From Acidobacteriota bacterium (GTDB lineage Bacteria; Acidobacteriota; Blastocatellia; RBC074), in the NCBI GenBank assembly GCA_022614735.1, contig JAKEHZ010000290.1:1-6838 (forward strand): 6,838 nucleotides of DNA, read 5' to 3'. The notes beneath the pieces were generated by a model that was given only the letters and a program-made list of their open reading frames with translations, was not told the origin of the DNA and searched no databases. The first letter of the stretch is position 1; every line of letters begins with the position of its first letter. The position numbers were made by a program, and so were the translations under genes. This document shows, piece after piece, positions 1 through 5,678 of this stretch.

Positions 1-168
1 AGCGAAGCGGAGCCCCTGGAAGATGTTCAGGTGAGCATCAAGCCCTGAAGGGGCGTCATCAAAGCGGTTTTATTGCACCCTTTCAGGGCTTGAGGTTGAA
101 TAGCTATCGTTCCCAGGGGTTCCGCTTCGCTTCACCCCTGGCTATTATCTTTCGCGCCGTTGGCGCTC
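1..168. repeat. Nested palindromic dispersed-repeat-like element, cut by the left edge
   Basis: This non-coding stretch follows the 3' end of the phosphatase gene and is built from inverted repeats. Positions 1-19 pair with 113-131 (18 of 19 bases). Inside them, 39-52 (CAAGCCCTGAAGGG) pairs with 78-92 with one extra T. Positions 113-120 (CCAGGGGT) can instead pair with 134-141 (ACCCCTGG), so two alternative foldings exist. A short hairpin GCGCC-GTT-GGCGC lies at 154-166. No T-run follows any hairpin in the direction of phosphatase transcription, so a classic intrinsic terminator is not supported. The pattern resembles repeats scattered between genes in several environmental bacteria, but that is from memory. 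The left boundary is not visible, and no mobilising gene is present. Confidence 0.6.
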
Positions 169-208
169 TAGAAGGAAGATCATTCTCTTATATGCTATAG
201 CATCTTTT

Positions 209-2683
209 TCATCCTTGATGTTTCTTCAGCCTTACTATAACTGCTGTCATATCGTCTTCAATTCCCCGTTTTCTCGCATGCTTGGAGCATTCGTTAATGC
301 TTTTTCTCAGGGCTTCTTGCAGATTTTCCTCTGATTCGTTGCGTCTATTGGCGATCATTTTGGTGAATTCGATGTCTGGTGTTGCCTTATTATCTGCCAG
401 ATTCTTGACAATACCGTCAGTGAAAAATATGAGGCTATCTCCGGGGCCAAGTTGGATAGAACCTTCTGTTACACCTACATCATTTTCAGAACCCAGGTTT
501 GATTTAAATTTCAGCACATTCTCCTGGGGCGAGACAAGACTGTGGGGAGAGCTCTCTTGAGCAACAAGAACAGAGGGATGGCTGCCGGTGCGCGCGTAAC
601 GTAAGGTCCCATCTGTTGCATCGATAATGGCATACATAAATCCGATGCCGGCTTCATCACCCATTTGGGTCATGAGGCGATCCTGTAATCCACGAATTAC
701 TTCGGTTGGTGAATTATCAGCATAGGCCCTCCCGGCAACCTTCGGCATGACGAACCCTTTGGCAAAAGCAATGGATAACGCCGAGGCCAGTCCTTTACCA
801 CCACCTTCGGCAATTAAGATGCCGAGCCTGCCTGATCCCATTTCGAAGAGGTCATAAAAATCTCCTCCAACCTCGAACGCCGGCACACAGGATGCAGCAA
901 TCGAAAAGTGGGAGGTTCTTGGTAAGAAGTTAGGCATGAGACGCTTCTGAGCTTCGCGTGCTGCAGAGACTTCAGCCTGCATAGAGAGACGTTCTGCCAG
1001 ATACTTCGCATAGATCGGTCGCACTTGTTCTTCTCGATAGGTCTGACCCTTAAAAGCAAAGAACGACTCAATCACCAGTGCAACGAGGGCAATAGCCAAA
1101 GAAATTATTCCTGACCGTCGTAACGATGGCGACGGCTGCGCAATAAGAGCGGTGGAAAAGAATATAAAAGTTGGTAAGGCTAATCCAACAATAGTTGTAA
1201 GCAAATCGAATTGGAAAAATGCAATCAACGCTATGATCATTATGACCGCACCCGTCACCAATATTGCGGAATGCGGACGGAATCCAATGTATGGCCTCGC
1301 ACAGGCAATCCACATAAACAGTGCGAGGAGAGGGGCGATGATTTTGGGTGATTTAAAGCGCCGGTGAAAGAATGGCAATGGGATCAGTAGCCCGATAACG
1401 ACGATCATAATTACATCGGTCGGCCACATCGATAATGCAAACAGTGATGGCGCAAGCCCCAACCAACCATGAACCGGGCCAAACTCATCGCCGCTTGTCG
1501 GGAGTCCCTGCCATGGTAGAGTAACCAGATTTGCGCAGAGAAGTATCCAACCACCAAAAGCCCAGCCAACCAAAACTGAGCGAGCGACATTGCGAGAAAA
1601 GATTTTGCCTGTGATGAGCGCGTCGAGTGATGATAGCTTCCCAGGATAAGCTTCACGTATATCTCCCTCGCCGCTGCCATAAGCAAACCCAAAGAATAAC
1701 CCCAACATCAGGTTACTCATTAAAGCGATTAAATGGATAATCCAATCCGGAGCAGGAAAATCCGGTATCACGGAAACATTAAAAAGCGCCACATCTGTAA
1801 GCAGCGAAAAGACAGAGCCAACACCGCCGAAGACAAGCGTGAGCAGGAAGACACGAGTGTAAGAAACCTCCTTTTGCTGCGCGCGCTGGACGAAACGGTA
1901 AATGCCAAAGATCACGATGAGTACTACTATCAAGATATAGACGGCGATGCTCAGCTGATATAGTATAGACTTTGCGTGTAAATATTTTTTTGCGAAATCG
2001 CCATCGAGAATAGCCTCGACCTTGTCACCGACTAAGGTCTCCCCGCGCACTGTCAAAACACTCTGAAGTTCAAGCTCATGAAACGAAGGTGTGGGCCAAC
2101 GCCATTTGTACCTTTTGATTGCAGTTATACCGGAATGACATTGATCTTGTTTTATCTCATACGGTTTTAAATCGATCGGATAAGACACAGCCATCGCAGA
2201 GAATCTGGCTCTGATAGCATCCTCGGCAATCTTTCTCGAAATTTCCTCTTGTGTGTTTTTGGCCTCTATGGTTTTGGACATACAGCGGAGATACCCAAGG
2301 GGTCTCCCATCGGGAGTGAGCTCTACCTCTATGTTCTCTCTTCTATCCGGTGAACGAAATCGAACGCCGATATAAGCTTCGGGAGCAAGCTGACGAGCGA
2401 GATCCCTTTCAGCCCCTGATCGTAGCCGGTAGTAATAAAGGAGGTCGTTTTGCGGTATTAAGTTAGAGAAACTATCCCAGCCGGTTACATCCACACCCTT
2501 CGATAAAGCGAATTGTGCGGCCAGGGAGACAGCTCCCTCTCTGTCAATGGCAAGCCCGAGTCGCGCAGTTGGATCGTATCTTAAAGCCAGAGCGGTCCCC
2601 GCAATATAAGCCAGGGGCGAGAGGATGAGGAATGCAATCCAGATCCAGCGGATCTTTTTGACGAGAATTTTTCTGGGCAGCAT
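209..2683 (-). CDS. Membrane-bound SpoIIE/PP2C-type serine phosphatase
   Basis: This 824-residue protein is probably a sensor phosphatase that removes phosphate from a Ser/Thr on a STAS-type partner, as RsbU and SpoIIE do. One membrane segment (about 13-34) is followed by an extracytoplasmic part of about 200 residues, then some eight or nine hydrophobic segments (about 240-544), a charged linker (about 552-584) and a C-terminal PP2C domain (about 585-820). The PP2C motifs GGDFYD (606-611), FFTDG (Asp756) and EDDMTAVIV (Asp810/811) are intact. The usual ADxSGKG motif reads AEGGGKG, putting Glu626 at a metal-ligand Asp position. The extracytoplasmic part looks like two PepSY-like modules, and the membrane block recalls CPBP-associated proteins without the EExxxR protease motif; both are weak impressions. 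I chose ATG 2683. A TTG at 2707 would add 8 residues, and neither start has a strong ribosome site. No partner gene is in the window. Confidence 0.88.
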   Translation of the reverse strand: MLPRKILVKKIRWIWIAFLILSPLAYIAGTALALRYDPTARLGLAIDREGAVSLAAQFALSKGVDVTGWDSFSNLIPQNDLLYYYRLRSGAERDLARQLAPEAYIGVRFRSPDRRENIEVELTPDGRPLGYLRCMSKTIEAKNTQEEISRKIAEDAIRARFSAMAVSYPIDLKPYEIKQDQCHSGITAIKRYKWRWPTPSFHELELQSVLTVRGETLVGDKVEAILDGDFAKKYLHAKSILYQLSIAVYILIVVLIVIFGIYRFVQRAQQKEVSYTRVFLLTLVFGGVGSVFSLLTDVALFNVSVIPDFPAPDWIIHLIALMSNLMLGLFFGFAYGSGEGDIREAYPGKLSSLDALITGKIFSRNVARSVLVGWAFGGWILLCANLVTLPWQGLPTSGDEFGPVHGWLGLAPSLFALSMWPTDVIMIVVIGLLIPLPFFHRRFKSPKIIAPLLALFMWIACARPYIGFRPHSAILVTGAVIMIIALIAFFQFDLLTTIVGLALPTFIFFSTALIAQPSPSLRRSGIISLAIALVALVIESFFAFKGQTYREEQVRPIYAKYLAERLSMQAEVSAAREAQKRLMPNFLPRTSHFSIAASCVPAFEVGGDFYDLFEMGSGRLGILIAEGGGKGLASALSIAFAKGFVMPKVAGRAYADNSPTEVIRGLQDRLMTQMGDEAGIGFMYAIIDATDGTLRYARTGSHPSVLVAQESSPHSLVSPQENVLKFKSNLGSENDVGVTEGSIQLGPGDSLIFFTDGIVKNLADNKATPDIEFTKMIANRRNESEENLQEALRKSINECSKHARKRGIEDDMTAVIVRLKKHQG

Positions 2684-2731
2684 AGTGGTACGCCTGGAGA
2701 GTATCAAGATCAGTTGCGAGAACGCGGGCAG

Positions 2732-2759
2732 GATATAGAGGGCGGGGGAATGATGTCAA
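2732..2759 (-). promoter_or_regulatory. Candidate sigma-70-type promoter of the phosphatase gene
   Basis: On the minus strand a perfect -35 box TTGACA (2759-2754) is followed after 16 bases by TATATC (2737-2732), which matches the first four bases of TATAAT. Transcription would start near 2725, giving a leader of about 40 nt to ATG 2683, or about 18 nt to TTG 2707. The DNA upstream (about 2760-2832) is pyrimidine-rich on this strand. The site suggests the phosphatase can be transcribed separately from the desaturase-like gene. It is a motif match only. Confidence 0.45.
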
Positions 2760-2832
2760 GGGCGAGAATCGCGGGGTACAGAGAGAGAATACGAAGCAAG
2801 AGGAAGAGAGAAAACGGGTCCACAAGAAAGGG

Positions 2833-2892
2833 CGGAAATAACGGAACAAACGGAAAAATCCTAGAGAATTTCCGTTTGTTCCGTTATTTCCG
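2833..2892. repeat. 24-bp perfect inverted repeat overlapping the 3' end of the desaturase-like gene
   Basis: Positions 2833-2856 are the exact reverse complement of 2869-2892, separated by a 12-nt loop. The right arm runs into a direct repeat: the 15-mer TTTCCGTTTGTTCCG occurs at 2869-2883 and 2887-2901, a period of 18 bp. The stop codon of the desaturase-like gene (2863-2861) lies in the loop, so one arm is coding and the other is not. The stem is A+T-rich. Downstream on the minus strand comes CCCTTTCTTG rather than a clean T-run, so this is at best a weak terminator or a 3'-end stabilising stem. Confidence 0.85.
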
Positions 2893-3700
2893 TTTGTTCC
2901 GTTTTCTCTCTTTGCCTTTTGGCTTTTTCGAAATAGTTTGTCATTAACTTGATTCCCTCAAGGCCGGGCAAGGTGCCCATCTTTTCGTCAACCTCTCGCA
3001 CAAGCCTACGGCCAAGTTCAGCGGGAAAAAGAATCGAAAAGAGACGCTTGACTTCATCGGGGCTTTTAACACCAGCGCCGACGGGGACCCAGTTGAATTC
3101 CAGCAGTCTGCGGGCCAAAATGCGCGCGCACAGCGACTCGCTGAGCAGTTCACGCGCGTGATTGAAGTACCAGGCAAAATGGCGCCGTTCCTGCTTGGCA
3201 ATGCGCTCACACAAAACCTTAAGGGCAGGATTGCGTGTGAAATGACGAAGATGCTCGTATCCTTTTAATGTCGTTAATTCCTGGATGGCGCCGAAGGAGA
3301 GGTAGACTGCGGGAAACTGATGATAGAAGATGCGAGAAAGCAGTGGGCCGAAAATTTCTTCGAGCCATTCGTTAAGACGCGCTTTCTTCTTTACTCTTTC
3401 TAACCGGTCTTCCTCCAGCGGATGACCACAAGCGGCAAGCAAATTGGCAAGCTCGTAGCCATGGAAAAATTCTTCGTAGCTCCAGGTTGTCAGGAATGCC
3501 GCAACCGCCGGTTTGAAAGCGATCTTCATCTGAAGGAGCATTCTCATATATCGAATTGTCTGGCTCTCGATATCCGAAAAGTAAGTTAGCACGAACTGTT
3601 CATCATCAGTCAGGCCGACTCTTCTCGCTTCATCCCAATCCAGGTCTTTTGTTTCGACCTTGGCAGAAACGGCGATGTACCGTTCTATATCCGAATTCAT
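2861..3700 (-). CDS. Ferritin-like two-iron protein of the acyl-ACP desaturase family
   Basis: This 279-residue soluble, mostly helical protein has the spacing of two-iron ligands seen in acyl-ACP desaturases: Glu45 (DIESQ), Glu77-x-x-His80 (EEFFH), Glu141 (IQELT) and Glu171-x-x-His174 (ERRH). By family it would use O2 and reduced ferredoxin to oxidise a carrier-bound fatty acyl chain, for example by placing a double bond. The substrate cannot be told from sequence, and another ferritin-like oxidase role is possible. It is shorter than plant enzymes (about 360) and nearer the mycobacterial DesA type. ATG 3700 is chosen because GGAGGAG lies 5 nt upstream; an upstream in-frame start at 3754 would read through that site. 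Residues about 267-278 are two TEQTEI units encoded by the adjoining repeat, so the native C-terminus was probably altered by the repeat. No ferredoxin gene is adjacent. Confidence 0.8.
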   Translation of the reverse strand: MNSDIERYIAVSAKVETKDLDWDEARRVGLTDDEQFVLTYFSDIESQTIRYMRMLLQMKIAFKPAVAAFLTTWSYEEFFHGYELANLLAACGHPLEEDRLERVKKKARLNEWLEEIFGPLLSRIFYHQFPAVYLSFGAIQELTTLKGYEHLRHFTRNPALKVLCERIAKQERRHFAWYFNHARELLSESLCARILARRLLEFNWVPVGAGVKSPDEVKRLFSILFPAELGRRLVREVDEKMGTLPGLEGIKLMTNYFEKAKRQREKTEQTEITEQTEIL

Positions 3701-3705
3701 CAACT

Positions 3706-3712
3706 CTCCTCC
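3706..3712 (-). promoter_or_regulatory. Ribosome binding site that fixes the desaturase-like start
   Basis: GGAGGAG on the minus strand ends 5 nt before ATG 3700. It decides between this start and the in-frame codon at 3754. The 145-bp gap to the MBL gene (3701-3845) holds no other clear signal: I found no strong -35/-10 pair and no T-tailed hairpin. Confidence 0.75.
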
Positions 3713-3845
3713 AGCATTGTAATCAATCTCCACTTCAAAGAGGCTGACAGGCATCCTCTGCGTTCATTAAGTCGGCACAGAACACGATGCCTGCCATTAC
3801 TACGATAAATCTGCGAAGAATGGATGCCAGCCTGAGATAGGATTT

Positions 3846-4907
3846 TCAAACGCGATAGAGCAAATCGTGCCCGTGGGCATGGGCGTGCAACTGGCGAGCG
3901 GCGCGCGCGGATTTCTGCGTTGCCGGGAATTTGCCTCCAGTCATTTCTGTGTAAACCTTCTCTGCCTGCGCGTTGAGGGATGGGCCGACATAGCGGGCGA
4001 TGCTTGAATCGGCCTTAATTTCCACGCTGATCTGCTCAACCGAATCGCGAACTTGCTGAGCCGTTTTCCTAGCTTTAACAAGTGCTCCGACGCGCTCGCG
4101 TAACGTCCGGAAATACTTCTGCTGATCGGCTAACACCGTATCTGCGTCACGCGGGCCATGGCCGGGACAAACAATGCGCGCGCCGAGTTTGCGCGCGGCT
4201 TCGAGCGTGACAATCCACTTTTCGACATTTCCATCGCCAACATAATTATAGGGGCCATTGACACAGACATCGCCTGTAAAGATTATTCTCTCCTTCGGCA
4301 ACCATGCGAACGCATCACCGTTAGTATGGGCCACACCCAGATGGAGCAATTCGACGCGATGTTTGCCATCATCAAAGATCAGCTCGCGAGGGAAGATAAC
4401 TGATGGAGGCTTAAGTTTGCTGGCTTTGACATCCGGCCGAGTCTTAGCTGCATCTTCCCATCTTCCTGGAGTGCTGCCATAGTAACCAGTCTCATATTTC
4501 TTCATCTCTTCGATGACACCGGTGTGCGCAACCGGAGTCGCGCCATTGTCATGCCAGACCTGATTGCCATAGGCGTGATCACCGTGATGATGGGTGTCAA
4601 AGGCGAAACGTATCGGCTTGTCGGTTAAAGCGCGAATCTTCGGTAAGACCTCCAGCGCGCCGGAAGGGAAGTTTGCGTCAATGACGAGCACATAATCCTC
4701 GAAGACTACCCATCCATTGTTACAATGGCCCTGGAGAATATTTCCCTGGTGGAAATAGACCTCATCAGCAACCTGATCAACTTTACCGACTTCTGCCGCG
4801 GGATAAGCTGAGAGGACTTCTTTCTCAAAGGATTCCCAATCATTCATCGTCAGGCCCAAAAGAGCGGCACTGCCAAACAATAACTCACGACGTGAGACAT
4901 GAGACAT
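3846..4907 (-). CDS. Metallo-beta-lactamase-fold hydrolase with probable Tat-like export signal
   Basis: This 353-residue protein carries a full set of MBL zinc ligands: HHHGDH (His106, His108, Asp110, His111), His194 (GVAHTNGD), Asp213 (FTGD) and His250 (CPGHG). The fold hydrolyses ester, thioester or lactam bonds. This member looks like the general periplasmic type (SoxH or quinoprotein-relay-like) rather than a proven beta-lactamase, and its substrate is unknown. The N-terminus reads SRRELLFGSAALLGL, close to a twin-arginine signal but with a short hydrophobic part, so export is likely rather than certain. The C-terminus has alternating histidines at 341, 343, 345 and 347, which could bind extra metal. 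ATG 4907 is chosen because AGGAGG sits 7 nt upstream. An upstream in-frame start would begin inside the large inverted repeat and give only repeat-encoded residues. Confidence 0.85.
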   Translation of the reverse strand: MSHVSRRELLFGSAALLGLTMNDWESFEKEVLSAYPAAEVGKVDQVADEVYFHQGNILQGHCNNGWVVFEDYVLVIDANFPSGALEVLPKIRALTDKPIRFAFDTHHHGDHAYGNQVWHDNGATPVAHTGVIEEMKKYETGYYGSTPGRWEDAAKTRPDVKASKLKPPSVIFPRELIFDDGKHRVELLHLGVAHTNGDAFAWLPKERIIFTGDVCVNGPYNYVGDGNVEKWIVTLEAARKLGARIVCPGHGPRDADTVLADQQKYFRTLRERVGALVKARKTAQQVRDSVEQISVEIKADSSIARYVGPSLNAQAEKVYTEMTGGKFPATQKSARAARQLHAHAHGHDLLYRV

Positions 4908-4914
4908 CTGGTTT

Positions 4915-4920
4915 CCTCCT
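4915..4920 (-). promoter_or_regulatory. Ribosome binding site of the MBL-fold gene
   Basis: A perfect AGGAGG on the minus strand lies 7 nt before ATG 4907. It starts only 3 nt beyond the end of the large inverted repeat, so the repeat lies immediately upstream of the translation signal. Confidence 0.8.
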
Positions 4921-4923
4921 CTG

Positions 4924-5043
4924 CAACTACTGGGAGCGCCCTGGGTGCGCACGCGTCCCCGCGTGCTGGACTTCGATAATGAGCCCCTTCCGGAAACTCA
5001 GCACGCGGGGACGCGTGCGCACCCAGGGCGCTCCCAGTAGTTG
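4924..5043. repeat. 45-bp perfect inverted repeat with 30-bp spacer (MITE/REP-like)
   Basis: Positions 4924-4968 are the exact reverse complement of 4999-5043. The arms are G+C-rich, with outer end CAACTACTGGGAGCGCC, and the 30-nt spacer (4969-4998) contains the small palindrome TTCCGGAA. The element begins 6 bp beyond the FKBP gene (last base 5050) and ends 3 bp from the MBL ribosome site, so it makes up nearly all of the gap. No target-site duplication is evident at its edges, and there is no transposase. Perfect arms suggest recent arrival or ongoing correction. On the minus strand no T-run follows, so it is not a standard intrinsic terminator, although the RNA would form a very stable stem. 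Confidence 0.92.
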
Positions 5044-5049
5044 TCATTG

Positions 5050-5547
5050 TTATTTGACACCCAAGAGCTCTACATCAAATATCAGTGTGGAGTTAGGTGG
5101 GATTAAACCTGAGCCCTGAGAGCCATAAGCGAGCTCAGGTGGAATTATCAATTTACGTTTGCCGCCGACCTTCATCGTCATCACTCCCTCATCCCAGCCT
5201 CTGATTACTTTGCCTAAACCAATCGGGAACTCGTAAGGTTCTTTGCGATCTACCGAGCTATCGAATTTGGTTCCGTTTTCAAGTCTGCCGGTATAATGCA
5301 CTACCACCCTTTTACCGGGAGAGGGGCTTTGGCCGGTTCCAACGACTTCATCAATATATTTCAGACCCGAAGCTGTCGTTGCCTCATTCCCGCGTGTAAA
5401 GGAATAGATTCCATAGGCGGCTGCGAGCGCAACAGCGCTCACAGCTATGAGCAGAAGCAGCTTGGTGTTAGGGCCTTGCGCAGTACTCGATCTTTTTGGG
5501 GAATAACCACGTCCCTTTTTCTGATAACGATGGCGACTCTTTGACAA
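5050..5547 (-). CDS. Membrane-anchored FKBP-type peptidyl-prolyl cis-trans isomerase
   Basis: This 165-residue protein should speed cis-trans isomerisation of Xaa-Pro bonds during folding. It has a basic N-terminus (1-28, rich in Lys/Arg), one membrane segment (about 29-50, LLLLIAVSAVALAAAYGI) and a complete FKBP domain (about 58-165). Pocket residues matching human FKBP12 are present: Tyr85 (VHYTG), Phe95-Asp96 (FDSS), Phe107, Val114-Ile115, Trp118, Tyr141 (AYGSQG) and Phe157. The basic side faces the cytoplasm by the positive-inside rule, so the domain would lie outside the membrane. I chose the TTG at 5547 because AGGAAGGGG lies 8 nt upstream and the resulting protein has a normal anchored layout. 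ATG 5637 would add 30 residues, lacks a clear ribosome site and would overlap the gnd promoter. Still longer readings run into gnd on the other strand. Confidence 0.87.
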   Translation of the reverse strand: MSKSRHRYQKKGRGYSPKRSSTAQGPNTKLLLLIAVSAVALAAAYGIYSFTRGNEATTASGLKYIDEVVGTGQSPSPGKRVVVHYTGRLENGTKFDSSVDRKEPYEFPIGLGKVIRGWDEGVMTMKVGGKRKLIIPPELAYGSQGSGLIPPNSTLIFDVELLGVK

Positions 5548-5555
5548 AATTGATG

Positions 5556-5564
5556 CCCCTTCCT
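5556..5564 (-). promoter_or_regulatory. Ribosome binding site supporting a TTG start for the FKBP gene
   Basis: AGGAAGGGG on the minus strand ends 8 nt before TTG 5547. None of the upstream in-frame ATG codons has a comparable site. I found no convincing -35/-10 pair for the FKBP gene between here and gnd. Confidence 0.55.
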
Positions 5565-5619
5565 GATGATATTTCAGATGCGATTGTGACTTAATGAATT
5601 GAGTGTAGACCGACAAGCA

Positions 5620-5649
5620 TTGCTTCGATTTGTTCATGGGAAATATACT
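5620..5649 (+). promoter_or_regulatory. Candidate gnd promoter
   Basis: TTGCTT (5620-5625) and TATACT (5644-5649) are separated by 18 bp, giving a predicted start near 5656 and a leader of about 23 nt before ATG 5679. The site lies in the divergent region between the FKBP and gnd starts. It is a motif match only. Confidence 0.4.
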
Positions 5650-5664
5650 CGTCATATTTGAAGA

Positions 5665-5671
5665 AAGGAAG
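5665..5671 (+). promoter_or_regulatory. Ribosome binding site that fixes the gnd start
   Basis: AAGGAAG lies 7 nt before ATG 5679. An earlier in-frame start at 5658 would place this site inside the coding region and add seven residues ahead of the conserved first strand of the dinucleotide fold. Confidence 0.65.
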
Positions 5672-5678
5672 ATCTGAT

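Noticed and set aside
910..2683. An intramembrane CPBP-type protease fused to the phosphatase.
   Set aside because: The signature EExxxR and partner histidine motifs are not visible, so only a distant architectural likeness remains.
2544..2849. A minus-strand open frame of about 101 codons overlapping the start of the phosphatase gene.
   Set aside because: It overlaps the confident phosphatase frame, has no ribosome site and its peptide is low in conserved features; part of it is read from the pyrimidine-rich stretch.
3701..3845. A promoter for the desaturase-like gene, with TACAAT just upstream of the ribosome site.
   Set aside because: No -35-like box lies 16-18 bp upstream, and the implied start would fall on the ribosome site itself.
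4924..5043. The large hairpin as an intrinsic terminator of the FKBP gene.
   Set aside because: No T-run follows the stem on the minus strand; purine-rich DNA with the MBL ribosome site follows instead.
4850..5047. An open frame across the large inverted repeat upstream of the MBL gene.
   Set aside because: Its codons come almost wholly from the repeat arms, and it overlaps the start of the MBL gene in another frame.
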